From: Actinomycetospora lemnae | Lineage (GTDB): Bacteria > Actinomycetota > Actinomycetes > Mycobacteriales > Pseudonocardiaceae | Direction: 5' to 3' | Length of the DNA: 64,000 bases | Assembly: GCF_028737315.1 (NCBI RefSeq) | Contig: NZ_JAQZAO010000013.1 | Coordinates: 62,001-126,000 of the forward strand | Part shown: positions 16,576-24,835 of the stretch, piece by piece | Numbering within the stretch: the stretch's first letter is position 1 | Layout of the letters: each line of letters opens with the position of its first letter | Position numbers and translations under genes: made by a program | The notes under the pieces: model-generated | What the model was told of the DNA's origin: nothing | The model's database searches: none | Seen by the model: the letters and a program-made list of their open reading frames with translations, nothing else

Positions 16576-19500
16576 GAGTCCTCCACCTCGCCGTAGAAGA
16601 GCAGGCGGACGTCGCGCGCCTCGGCGCTCTTGGTCGGCCAGACCTGAGCGAGCGCCGCAGTACCGAGGCCGTCGACGTCACACCAGGGGCAGCCGTACGC
16701 ACGGTTCCCCGGGTCGTTCGGCGGCCGGGCGAGGAACCACCCGCGCCCGATGCCGTCGACGATGGTCCGCAACACTTGCCGGGTGTTCTCGAGGACGGCG
16801 TCGGTGACGTCGAACCCGACCTGTTCGAAGCCTCCGCGCAGGCTCGTGAACCAGTACTCCGCGCGGACGGGCGTGTCCGCCCGACCGAACGCCTCGCGAG
16901 CCGCGAGGGCGTAGACCGGGAGTTGGAGACGCTGCCCGTGATCGGTCGGCTCCTCCGGGGTGAGCTTGCCGCGGTAGAGGTCGGTCTTGCCCGTCTTATA
17001 GTCCGTGACCACGAGCCCGCCGCCTCGTCGACGGTCGACGCGGTCGACACGGCCCTGGAGCCGCAGCGTCCGGCCGTCTCCGAGGTCGAGACGGACCGCC
17101 GGGGACCCTTCCCTCCCGAAGGCGTGCTCGGCGCCGACCGGGACGGCCTCGTCCAGGCGCGCGCGTCGCTCGTCGTCCTTGACGAGCCAGGCCTCGAGGT
17201 CGCGGAGGAGGACGCGCCGGTCCTGCTCCCAGAGCAGGGGGAAGCCGGTGACGCCCCGCGCCCGCGCCTTGACGAACTCGTCCTCGGCGAGGAGGGCGAG
17301 GCGCTCCCTGGCCAGCTCCGGCCACGCCTGCCCAGCAGACGGCGCCCATCCCTCGCACAGCGCGTCGGTCACCAGTCGCTCCCAGACGGCATGCAGCACG
17401 TTGCCCCGTTCGAGCGCCGAGATCTGCACGATCTCGTCGGGCTCCTCGACGGGCGCGACCCCGAGGAGCCGGCGGAGGAAGTAGGCGTGCGGACACCTCG
17501 CCCAGTCCTCGAGCGCCGTGGGCGACAGCCCGTCCACCTCGGTCGGGACGGGCAGGTCCTCGCCGGCGAGGTCGCCGTCGTACTCGGTGAAATCCGGCCC
17601 GCTCCGGCCGCGTCGCAGTGCGCGTGCTCGACGGAGCGCGGCGTCGTCCTCGCCGAGTGACCCTTCGACCGCGGCCCGCTGTCGCCACTCCTGGGCGTGC
17701 GCCGGCTCGGGCGTCGTCGTCACGGAGCCGGTGTACGACGTCGACGCCTCGAGATGCTTCTCGATCTCCCGCCATCGGGAGGGCTGGAGGTCGGGCCGCC
17801 CACTGATCGTGCGCAGCGACGCGAGCAGCCACCGGCTCGGTTGTCGTTCGCCTCCGCGGCGAAGGTCGCCCCGGGGAAAGCTCATGGTTCTGCATCCGGG
17901 CGGGGCGGCTGCCAGGGCGGCCAGGACGTGTCGGTGCTGGCGCGCCGACCGTTCACTGATCGTCGGAAGCGCGCCGGCGGTCCGCTCGCGGACGCGGTCG
18001 GGGAGCAGCGGGTCGTCCGCCGTCCTCGCCGGGAGCAGCCCCTCGGCCGCGCCGACGAGGAAGACCTCGTCGACGTCGTCGCCGATGCCCTCCGTGACGG
18101 GCCCGACGTGGACGCCGACCCCGATGGTGCCGACGCGGTCGAGGACGACGTCGAGCTCCAGCTCGAGCAGCTCGCGGAGGGCTCGCCGCGAAGGGCGGCC
18201 GGACATCCCCGCAGCGGCGTCCAGCGTCGAGGCGATCTTGCGCGCCGCGGACGAGTCCTCGGGGTGCAGGCCCTCGTCGGACGCCAGGACGCCGGCGAGG
18301 AGCCGGCGTGCAGCCTCCACGATCTCGTGCCATGTCTGCGCGGCGTCGATGGCGTCGAACGCAGACCGGAGCACCGCGATGAACTCGAGGAGCGCGTCGG
18401 CGGTCGACGCGGTGCGCTCGCGTCGTTCCGCGAGCCACTCCCGCGGCTCGCTCTCCGCGCGTTCGGTGGCAGCGTCCTCCCGCTGCTGCTGAGCGAAGCC
18501 GAGCAGGCGCCCCCAATCGTCGCCCGCCACGACACGCGCGTCGCGCGAGACCCGTTCCCACGCGCTGCTCGGCGCCGGCCGGCCGGCCGCGTGTACCGGG
18601 CCGCCGGCCACCATCGCGAGGACGTCGCGGCGGCGGAGGTCACCCTCGGTCAACGCGAGGAGGCGGAGGACGGTGGCGCCGTACGCACTCTCGACGGCGG
18701 GTCGGACACCGCGCCCGAAGAAGGTGATGTCTGCCTTGCGGAAGTGTTCGTGGAGGAGCCGCGCGTACGGGTCGGTGCTGCCGTGGAGTACCGCGATGCG
18801 GTGTCCGGGCCGGGTGCGCAGCGCCGTCACCACGCGACGAACAACGGCCCGGACCTCGTCGTCGGGATCCGATGCGTGCAGGACGGTGCTGGCGGTGGCC
18901 TCCGGACAGGAGAGCTCGGGCACGGCCGCCTGGAGCTCTCGAGCACACCGTCGCGGACCGGCGTCAGCCCGCACGTTGCCCGTCAGACCGAGGACCAGGT
19001 GCAGTTCGTGCCGGTCGGCGAGGGCGCGCAGGAGGTCGATCTCCGGCGCATCGAGGTCCTGCGGCAGGAAGAGCACCAGCGGCCCGAAGAGGTGACGGGA
19101 GACGGAGGAGGCCGCCTCTCGCAGGAGTGCTGCTTCGTCGTAGGTCGTCGTCGCCAGGCGCTGCTGGACGGCCCGGTGGACCCGGACGGTGTCCGCGGCG
19201 ACCGGTTCGTCGGGCTCCGCGAGCTGGTTCGTCGCGTTCTCGTGGACGAGGCGCAGGGCCCGGTGCGCCTCAGCCAAGGCACGCACGGTCCCGATGTGAT
19301 CGGCCACCGGCGCGAAACGACCCGGCTCCTCACGCAGCACGTCGCGGACGGCACTCGCCAGCGCCGGTCCGGTGAGAGGCCGCCGTCCTGTCGCCAGCAG
19401 CTCGTCAGCGGCGAGGATCTCGGCAACGCGCCGCAGGGTGAGCACCGCGAGCGCGGCGATACCTGCGGGATGGCCTTCTCCTCCGCGAGCCAGGGCGCGG

Positions 19501-19646
19501 CGCGAGGCGACGCCGACGCGTTCGCTGGGCACGACGAGGGTGACCTGCCGGAGCGGATCCTCGCCCTTGATCTGGTGGACGACGCGACGCAGCTCTCGGT
19601 ACGCAGCGTCGCCGTAGGACGTCGACGACGTCGTCGTGATCGGCAC
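16572..19646 (-). CDS. AddB-like PD-(D/E)XK nuclease subunit
   Basis: A 1024-residue AddB/RexB-like protein. The N-terminal half resembles a UvrD helicase fold but has no Walker A: where a GxxGxGKT would be expected there is TTTSSTSYGDAAY, so ATP binding is unlikely. The C-terminal nuclease has LQGRVDRVD and VVTDYKTGK with QLPVYALA. Iron-sulfur ligands are partly kept: a Cys in WARCPHAYF and Cys986/Cys989 in GCPWCDVDG, but the fourth Cys expected about six residues later is absent. The GTG at 19646 has a purine-rich GGGGGGTGG upstream; a longer frame to 19718 looks non-coding. It is coupled to the AddA-like gene and lies 99 bases after the small nuclease gene. Confidence 0.86.
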   Translation of the reverse strand: MPITTTSSTSYGDAAYRELRRVVHQIKGEDPLRQVTLVVPSERVGVASRRALARGGEGHPAGIAALAVLTLRRVAEILAADELLATGRRPLTGPALASAVRDVLREEPGRFAPVADHIGTVRALAEAHRALRLVHENATNQLAEPDEPVAADTVRVHRAVQQRLATTTYDEAALLREAASSVSRHLFGPLVLFLPQDLDAPEIDLLRALADRHELHLVLGLTGNVRADAGPRRCARELQAAVPELSCPEATASTVLHASDPDDEVRAVVRRVVTALRTRPGHRIAVLHGSTDPYARLLHEHFRKADITFFGRGVRPAVESAYGATVLRLLALTEGDLRRRDVLAMVAGGPVHAAGRPAPSSAWERVSRDARVVAGDDWGRLLGFAQQQREDAATERAESEPREWLAERRERTASTADALLEFIAVLRSAFDAIDAAQTWHEIVEAARRLLAGVLASDEGLHPEDSSAARKIASTLDAAAGMSGRPSRRALRELLELELDVVLDRVGTIGVGVHVGPVTEGIGDDVDEVFLVGAAEGLLPARTADDPLLPDRVRERTAGALPTISERSARQHRHVLAALAAAPPGCRTMSFPRGDLRRGGERQPSRWLLASLRTISGRPDLQPSRWREIEKHLEASTSYTGSVTTTPEPAHAQEWRQRAAVEGSLGEDDAALRRARALRRGRSGPDFTEYDGDLAGEDLPVPTEVDGLSPTALEDWARCPHAYFLRRLLGVAPVEEPDEIVQISALERGNVLHAVWERLVTDALCEGWAPSAGQAWPELARERLALLAEDEFVKARARGVTGFPLLWEQDRRVLLRDLEAWLVKDDERRARLDEAVPVGAEHAFGREGSPAVRLDLGDGRTLRLQGRVDRVDRRRGGGLVVTDYKTGKTDLYRGKLTPEEPTDHGQRLQLPVYALAAREAFGRADTPVRAEYWFTSLRGGFEQVGFDVTDAVLENTRQVLRTIVDGIGRGWFLARPPNDPGNRAYGCPWCDVDGLGTAALAQVWPTKSAEARDVRLLFYGEVEDS

Positions 19647-19745
19647 GAACAGGCCACCCCCCGAGCTCGATCGTGATCGACGCGGGTGGCGCCCGGAAGC
19701 GCTCTGCGGTCGAGCCACTCCAACGAGCGACGGGCGGTCGGAGGC

Positions 19746-20495
19746 CTAAGCGCAGTAGCGAGCGATCCACCGCTGGGCCCATGGGGGCATCGCTGAGAGG
19801 TCGAGGCAGCCGAAGGCGGCACTCCAGCGGAGTCCCTGGCGCCCGTCGGGCGTCAGGAAGAGGTGGCGGGCCTCGATGCCGAGCAGCTCGCGCATGAGGT
19901 GCTGTTGGAGCTCGACCTGCCCGACCCGCCGCAGCCCTCGTTCGTCGAAGATCGCTTTCTCGGGGGCGGTCGCCGGGTAGCTGCCTTCGCCGGATTCCAC
20001 CTTGGCCTCGATGACGACCGCGTGGTCCGCGGTGCTGTGGACGACGAGGTCGGGCTTGATGTTGAACGACCACGAGAAGCGGCAGGTGGCGAGGAACTCG
20101 TCGTCGTCCGTGATGTGCGGGTGGAAGCTCCGCACCGACCACCGGCTGGGACTCTGCCAGTACTTCGTCGAGGTCCCTCCGAAGTGCGCGTTCCACGCCT
20201 GCGGCTCGGCGTCGGCGAGCGCTCTCACGTCGGCGGTGTCGAGCTTGCTGATGATGAAGTCGCGACGGCGGGTGTCGGCGGGCGGGATCACGTTCCAGAG
20301 GTCGCGGAGGAAGGCGTACTCGACGTAGACCGCGACCTGGTCCCGCTCGACGGGGAGATCGGGTGCGACCAAGTCGAGGAACCGGTGCACGTTGTCGCCC
20401 AGCAGCAGCGCCGCATAGAGCAGGGCAACGACGTTGCGCTCCTCCCGGCTGATCGTCCAGTACGGGCCGATGTCCGCGACGTCGCGAAGGTTCAC
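19746..20495 (-). CDS. small PD-(D/E)XK nuclease-like protein
   Basis: A 249-residue protein with a helical N-terminal half and a PD-(D/E)XK-like core: FNIKPDLVVH followed by HAVVIEAKVESG, giving the Asp and the Glu-x-Lys pair, and then a QVELQQHLMRELLG helix with Gln. The C-terminus has LFLTPDGRQG. The family was not recognised by name. Its GTG start overlaps the stop of the decayed NERD-helicase gene by four bases, so the two were translationally coupled. The operon order (NERD-helicase, this nuclease, AddB-like, AddA-like) suggests a joint role in DNA end processing or phage defence; this is inference. Confidence 0.75.
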   Translation of the reverse strand: MNLRDVADIGPYWTISREERNVVALLYAALLLGDNVHRFLDLVAPDLPVERDQVAVYVEYAFLRDLWNVIPPADTRRRDFIISKLDTADVRALADAEPQAWNAHFGGTSTKYWQSPSRWSVRSFHPHITDDDEFLATCRFSWSFNIKPDLVVHSTADHAVVIEAKVESGEGSYPATAPEKAIFDERGLRRVGQVELQQHLMRELLGIEARHLFLTPDGRQGLRWSAAFGCLDLSAMPPWAQRWIARYCA

Positions 20496-21137
20496 GGGCG
20501 CGGCCCACAGACGACGAGCAGGTCTCGGGCTCGGCTCATCCCGACGTAGCGCATCTCGCGCGCTCGTTCGGGCTCGCGGAAACCGTTGACCGCGAGCACC
20601 ACCACCGGCCTCTCGAGGCCTTTGGCGCCGAGGACGTGCCCGTAGAAGACGTCTCGCTCGTCCCAGAACGTGTCCCAGTAGCCGTCACGGCCGAGGTGAT
20701 CGGTGCGCGCGATCTGTTCCGGGTGACGGCCCCGGGCGTGAGCAGCATGAGGTGCTCGGCCGACCAGTTCTGCCGGTCCAGCAGGCGCTCCACCTCGGCG
20801 TCGGCGTGCTCCACTGCCTCGTCTGCGGGGCACGACACCCACTCGACACCCAGGCCACGGGAACCCGAGGGGTGAACGCAGGTGCTGGTGCCACGCGCCG
20901 GAGGCGTACTCGACCACCGCCCTTGATGTCGATCACCGCCCACGCCGACGTTGGGCCACAGGGCCACGGCGTCAGCCTCGTGGTCCCCGCCGCTGTCGTA
21001 ATCGCAGGGGAGTACGCGACTTCGTCCCGCAGCTGACGGCAGAGCTCGTCGAAGCGCTTCTTCTCACAGCGGTCGATGCGTTTGCCGTCCTCGGAGTTCT
21101 TGCGCGCCACAGCTATTTCCTCCCTAGTTTGCATCAC
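20492..21137 (-). pseudogene. decayed NERD-domain/UvrD-type helicase gene
   Basis: Remains of one gene are spread over three frames. From 21137 it reads MMQTREEIAVARKN through DEVAYSP. One frame over comes CDYDSGGDHEADAVALWPNVG. Back in the first frame is VIDIKGG (the core NERD nuclease motif). A third frame gives VEYASGAWHQHLRSP. Then LGVEWVSCPADEAVEH appears in the second frame, and the end returns to the third with FYGHVLGAKGLE and YVGMSRARDLLVVCG, a UvrD C-terminal motif. At least five frame changes are needed. The ATPase core with Walker A is missing, so an internal deletion must also have occurred. The gene is almost surely dead; its partners downstream are intact. Confidence 0.82.
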
Positions 21138-21348
21138 GGTTCGGCGGCTCTCCGAGGTAGGGGGCTCCGATCCGATTTCTATCGCTCGCCTATGGCTCTG
21201 ACCGGCACCATCTTACACGCGCCCTACGCACTCCCCGACTATGCGCCGGGTGTTGCGACCGCGTATCATTCGAACTGCTCTGTGCTGCACAGGAGCGCGC
21301 GAATTGCGCGGCACAACAACAAAGTTTCGAGTTTTGCGACAACGTCTG

Positions 21349-21375
21349 CGGGTGGGACAGGCTGCGTCCCACCCG
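21349..21375. terminator. ten-base-pair hairpin between divergent operons
   Basis: CGGGTGGGAC, a seven-base loop and GTCCCACCCG form a perfect stem. There is no T-run on either side. It lies about 90 bases before the methyltransferase ATG and in the 5' region of the opposite operon. It could be a factor-independent terminator blocking read-through, an operator, or an attenuator; the sequence alone cannot decide. Confidence 0.4.
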
Positions 21376-21450
21376 TATCGCATCCGAACGAGCGCTCTTC
21401 GTCAGCGGTCAACGCCGCCGGCCGCTCCGCTGCGCTGGTAGGCCGTGCGG

Positions 21451-21456
21451 TAGTAT
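21451..21456 (+). promoter_or_regulatory. -10 element of the second methyltransferase gene
   Basis: TAGTAT ends six bases before the ATG at 21463, so the transcript is probably leaderless. No Shine-Dalgarno sequence precedes the ATG, which fits. No convincing -35 hexamer is present 17-18 bases upstream. Confidence 0.5.
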
Positions 21457-21462
21457 GTCTAG

Positions 21463-22407
21463 ATGAGTCGAAGCGGTTTCCATCCTGACGCGCCCAATGC
21501 CGTGCTTTATGGAGACAATATCGATGCCTTGCGTCGGATGCCAGACGAGTGCGTATCGCTAATCTATATCGACCCGCCCTTCAACACCGGACGAAGCCAG
21601 CGTCGTCAGAACTTGAAGACAGTGCGCAATGAGGTTGGCACGAGGACGGGTTTCAAAGGGCAGCAATATCAGAACATCAAAGGTGACCTCTTCTCCTATG
21701 ACGACGCGTTCGCGGACTACTGGGAATTCCTAGCACCGCGACTTGAACATGCTTGGCGCATACTTCGAGATGACGGATCTCTCTACCTTCATCTCGACTA
21801 CCGTGAGGCGCACTACGCGAAGGTCCTTCTCGATGCGCTATTCGGGCGGGACAACTTTCTAAACGAGATTATTTGGGCATACGACTACGGCGCGCGTGCC
21901 AAGAACAAGTGGCCGACTAAGCACGACAACATCCTCGTGTACGTCAAGGACAAGACTAAGTACCACTTCTCAAACGAGGATGTCGACAGGGAGCCCTATA
22001 TGGCTCCGGGACTTGTTACTGCTGAGAAGGCCGCGAAGGGCAAGCTGCCAACAGATGTCTGGTGGCACACTATCGTTTCGCCAACGGGAAAGGAGAAGAC
22101 AGGCTACCCGACCCAGAAGCCGGAAGGCATTTTGCGACGCATCGTTCAAGCAAGTTCGCGACCTGGGACCTGGGTGATGGACTTCTTCGCCGGCAGCGGC
22201 ACGACTGGAGCCGTCTGCGCGGCTCTGGGCCGTCGCTATCTCCTAATTGACAGCCATGAAGACGCCATAGAGATCATGCGGACACGGCTCGAAGGTGGAA
22301 ATTTACTCCTTGGCGAGCCCAAGTTCTTTACGGTCGATGACGTCTCCAGCTTGCTCGACCTGCCAAGCAATGAGGAGGTGACGCGTGATCTCGGACCTAA
22401 CGCGTAG
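21463..22407 (+). CDS. beta-class DNA methyltransferase (probable N6-adenine)
   Basis: A 314-residue site-specific methyltransferase. Catalytic motif IV is IDPPFNTGRSQ (about 36-46) and precedes the S-adenosylmethionine-binding motif I, FFAGSGTTG, near residue 245. That order defines the beta class. DPPF suggests adenine-N6 as target, though N4-cytosine cannot be excluded. YPTQKPEGILRRI between them is the usual motif X. It is the modification half of the second type II system in the island, with the restriction enzyme gene overlapping its 3' end. The target sequence is unknown. Confidence 0.92.
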   Translation: MSRSGFHPDAPNAVLYGDNIDALRRMPDECVSLIYIDPPFNTGRSQRRQNLKTVRNEVGTRTGFKGQQYQNIKGDLFSYDDAFADYWEFLAPRLEHAWRILRDDGSLYLHLDYREAHYAKVLLDALFGRDNFLNEIIWAYDYGARAKNKWPTKHDNILVYVKDKTKYHFSNEDVDREPYMAPGLVTAEKAAKGKLPTDVWWHTIVSPTGKEKTGYPTQKPEGILRRIVQASSRPGTWVMDFFAGSGTTGAVCAALGRRYLLIDSHEDAIEIMRTRLEGGNLLLGEPKFFTVDDVSSLLDLPSNEEVTRDLGPNA

Positions 22408-22960
22408 AAGGATTGGTGACCCGGAGGTGCTCGAGCTCGCAAACCTCTCTGAGACACTGCAGCGGGATTACGTCTCCACGGCTGGTGACCCCTGGGAAGG
22501 GAGCCCATTCGGTTGGATCCTTCGTACGCCTTCAAGGACTAAAGGCGCGATCGGTGAGAAGTTGGTCTCCGCGTGGTGCGCTCTCAAGGAATTTGATGTG
22601 GTGAAGTCGCGCAGTACGGACGCCGATAGGATCATTGAGGGGCATAGGGTTGAAATCAAATTGTCGACCCTTTGGTCGGGGGGTGGCTTCAAGTTCCAAC
22701 AGATCAGAGATCAGGAATACGACTACTGCCTTTGCCTTGGCTTAGCCCCCTTCCACGCCTACGGCTGGTTCATACCGAAGTCTGCCCTTCTAGAGCGCGT
22801 GATCGGCCACACTGGACAACACACTGGCCAAGCAGGGACGGATACTGCTTGGCTCGGTTTTCAATCTGATAGCGCGCCAATCTGGCTCTCGCCTTACGGC
22901 GGCTCATTAAGCGACCTCCGGGCCGCGATCGAGCAATGTGGGCGAGGCTGGAACGCCTGA
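22385..22960 (+). CDS. PD-(D/E)XK type II restriction endonuclease
   Basis: A 191-residue protein. The nuclease core is DADRIIEGHRVEIKLS (about 79-94), giving the Asp and Glu-x-Lys catalytic set, followed by GGFKFQQIRDQEYDYCLCLGLAP, which resembles known type II enzymes paired with beta-class methyltransferases. The GTG at 22385 lies inside the methyltransferase gene and has a perfect AGGAGG six bases upstream, so translation is coupled and follows the modification enzyme. Recognition sequence unknown. A more precise family was not recognised. Confidence 0.83.
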   Translation: MISDLTRRRIGDPEVLELANLSETLQRDYVSTAGDPWEGSPFGWILRTPSRTKGAIGEKLVSAWCALKEFDVVKSRSTDADRIIEGHRVEIKLSTLWSGGGFKFQQIRDQEYDYCLCLGLAPFHAYGWFIPKSALLERVIGHTGQHTGQAGTDTAWLGFQSDSAPIWLSPYGGSLSDLRAAIEQCGRGWNA

Positions 22961-22979
22961 CGAGGATCGGTTAGGGGTT

Positions 22980-23432
22980 ATGAGTGCCCTTCTTTGTACC
23001 ATCTCAAAGCAGGAACGTAAGAATTGGGAAATATGTCGAGATTTCGGGCTTTGGGGTGTTCCTCATGGCAATAAATGGAAGGTGAATCTTACGAAGGCAA
23101 AGGAGGGTGACCGCCTACTGTTCTGGATCGCCGCGCAAGGTTTTGTGGGATGGGGGACCGTAACTGGCCCTATGAGAGTCCCGGCGAGCAAAGAGGAGGT
23201 CCCTTGGCCGGGCGGTTTGTACCGGTACGCCGCGCTCGTGCCGATGCGGGTAGAGCTAGAATTGACGAAGCCGCTCAGACTTCGCTTTGACGAGAGGCAG
23301 AAGCAGTTCGATACGGGTATCTCGGTCTTCATGCTTAGGCGGGGCTTCATCCACGTGCGAGACGAGCAAGCGGAGGCTGCTATTGCTGCGATGAATCGGC
23401 ATGCGGCTGAGACGAAGCCAGAATGCGCATAG
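22980..23432 (+). CDS. EVE-domain protein
   Basis: A 150-residue protein that is almost entirely one EVE (PUA-like) domain. Visible parts are SKQERKNWEICRDFGLWGVP, KEGDRLLFWIAAQGFVGWGTV and the later FMLRRGFIHV. EVE and YTH-type domains bind modified bases in a pocket, and EVE domains occur as readers in type IV restriction enzymes. Its place as third gene of this restriction-modification operon suggests recognition of methylated DNA. The ATG at 22980 is chosen because it starts the domain; a GTG at 22938 would overlap the restriction gene. Confidence 0.82.
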   Translation: MSALLCTISKQERKNWEICRDFGLWGVPHGNKWKVNLTKAKEGDRLLFWIAAQGFVGWGTVTGPMRVPASKEEVPWPGGLYRYAALVPMRVELELTKPLRLRFDERQKQFDTGISVFMLRRGFIHVRDEQAEAAIAAMNRHAAETKPECA

Positions 23433-23514
23433 CGACCTCAGAATTGCCGTGTAGCGTCGTTGCTTCGTGTCTCGAGGCCGAACTGGGCGGAAACTGGAAC
23501 ACGCTGCAGGGCTA

Positions 23515-24324
23515 TCATACCGCCACGCGCAGCTCGTCCCCCACCGCGACCTCGCCCGGCTCCAGCACCGTGTACTTCGCCCCGAACACGACGCCCTTGT
23601 CCTCGAGGCGGTAGGTCGCGAGCGTCTCCAGCGGCTCGGGGCCCACGCGGGCGCCGGTCTGCTGGTCGACGGTGACGACGGCGCAGCGCACGGCCTGCTT
23701 GGCGAACGCGAGCCGAGCAGAACCCAGGAGCACGCGGTCCAGGTGGTCCTCGGCGTGCGCCGGGCAGCCCGTGAGCACGACGTTGGCACGGAAGCGCTCG
23801 AGCGGGACGGGCTCGCCGGTGCGTTCCGCGGCGCGGTCGGACAGGTCGTCGGCCGCGGCCCGGGAGAGCAGCAGCAGCGAGCCGCTGTCCGCCCAGCCCG
23901 ACAGGCCGGGGACGAGGCCGTCGGTCGGGCGGTGGTGCTCCGGGGTCACGCCGACGAGCCGGCTCTCGACCCCGAGCACGTCGGAGAGCCAGGTGGCGGC
24001 CTCGTCGCCCTGGTCGAGGGCCGGGTGCTCCTTGCCGAAGATCTCGACCTGGCATCGCGGGCCGTCGTCGGCCGCCTCGATCGTGCACGACTCGCGCCCG
24101 TCGGCCGAGAGCGTCAGGGTCGAGCCATCGAGGTGCGGGCGGATCGTCGCCAACAAGGGGTGGCGCCGCTGCGTCTTGAAGCGACCGTCGGGCGCGACGA
24201 CCATGAACTGCCGATCACCGGCGAGCCCGGTCGTCGTCACCTCGCGGCGGTCGACGGTCATCCCCGCGCAGCCCTTGACCGGGAAGACGGTCAGGGACGC
24301 GACGCGAGCGACCGCCTCAGGCAT
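23515..24324 (-). CDS. MOSC-domain protein (YcbX-like)
   Basis: A 269-residue protein with an N-terminal MOSC beta-barrel domain (VFPVKGCAGM, GLAGDRQFMV) and a MOSC domain carrying the conserved Cys in KQAVRCAVVTVD. MOSC proteins handle molybdenum cofactor sulfur or reduce N-hydroxylated compounds with partner reductases. The domain order matches YcbX/mARC-like proteins, without a fused ferredoxin. It marks return to native GC-rich DNA right after the island, and its stop lies 82 bases from the convergent EVE-domain gene. Confidence 0.88.
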   Translation of the reverse strand: MPEAVARVASLTVFPVKGCAGMTVDRREVTTTGLAGDRQFMVVAPDGRFKTQRRHPLLATIRPHLDGSTLTLSADGRESCTIEAADDGPRCQVEIFGKEHPALDQGDEAATWLSDVLGVESRLVGVTPEHHRPTDGLVPGLSGWADSGSLLLLSRAAADDLSDRAAERTGEPVPLERFRANVVLTGCPAHAEDHLDRVLLGSARLAFAKQAVRCAVVTVDQQTGARVGPEPLETLATYRLEDKGVVFGAKYTVLEPGEVAVGDELRVAV

Positions 24325-24387
24325 GCGCCCAGCGTGTCACGCCGTCCGATGGCAGATCAGTCGTCATGCTCCACGCGGAGGTGCGTG

Positions 24388-24723
24388 GTGACCGATCGGG
24401 ACGACCCGGACTTCCTGCACGCCCGCTGCCCGCTCACCGGGGTCACGGCGCGGGGCGTGGCCACCTGGGTGCTCATGGCCGAACGGCGCTTCGGCGGTGA
24501 GATCGTGCCGATGGACGGCGCGCCGCTCGAGGAGCAGATCGCGCGGGCCGCCGACAACGTGCGCCGGCTCATCGCGATCGCCTGCGCCCGGCGGCCGGAC
24601 AACGTCTTCCTGCAGGACGCGCGCGAGGCGGTGGAGGCGTCCGACCTCTTCTGCGTCGCGGTGGCGCTCAGCGCCGACGAGCTCGAGATGCGCGTGGTGC
24701 GGCGCCAGGCGGCCGCGGACTGA
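24388..24723 (+). CDS. hypothetical protein
   Basis: A 111-residue protein of unknown family. It starts with DRDDPDFLHARCPLTG, followed by an amphipathic helical stretch (EEQIARAADNVRRLIAIACARR) and ends in VVRRQAAAD. The GTG at 24388 is chosen because GGAGG lies six bases upstream; the frame could begin at ATG 24349. Codon use is native. It is divergent from the MOSC gene and lies 112 bases before a mycofactocin-type SDR gene. No function can be assigned. Confidence 0.65.
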   Translation: MTDRDDPDFLHARCPLTGVTARGVATWVLMAERRFGGEIVPMDGAPLEEQIARAADNVRRLIAIACARRPDNVFLQDAREAVEASDLFCVAVALSADELEMRVVRRQAAAD

Positions 24724-24835
24724 CGCCTGTCCATCCCCTGCCCGCAGGCCGTTCGCACGGCCGCTCGGCGGTACACGGCGCGCCCCAGGCTCGATCACGA
24801 TGAGACCGGCGTCACATCGAGATCGGGGAGACGGC

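Larger units (their letters stand above)
21138..21462. other. divergent control region between the nuclease-helicase operon and the second R-M operon
   Basis: A 325-base region without a supported gene. It separates the minus-strand NERD-helicase remnant from the plus-strand methyltransferase. It holds CTGTGCtGCACAG (about 21281-21293), a perfect ten-base-pair hairpin at 21349-21375, and a -10-like TAGTAT at 21451. Base composition is AT-richer than the chromosome. Confidence 0.55.
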
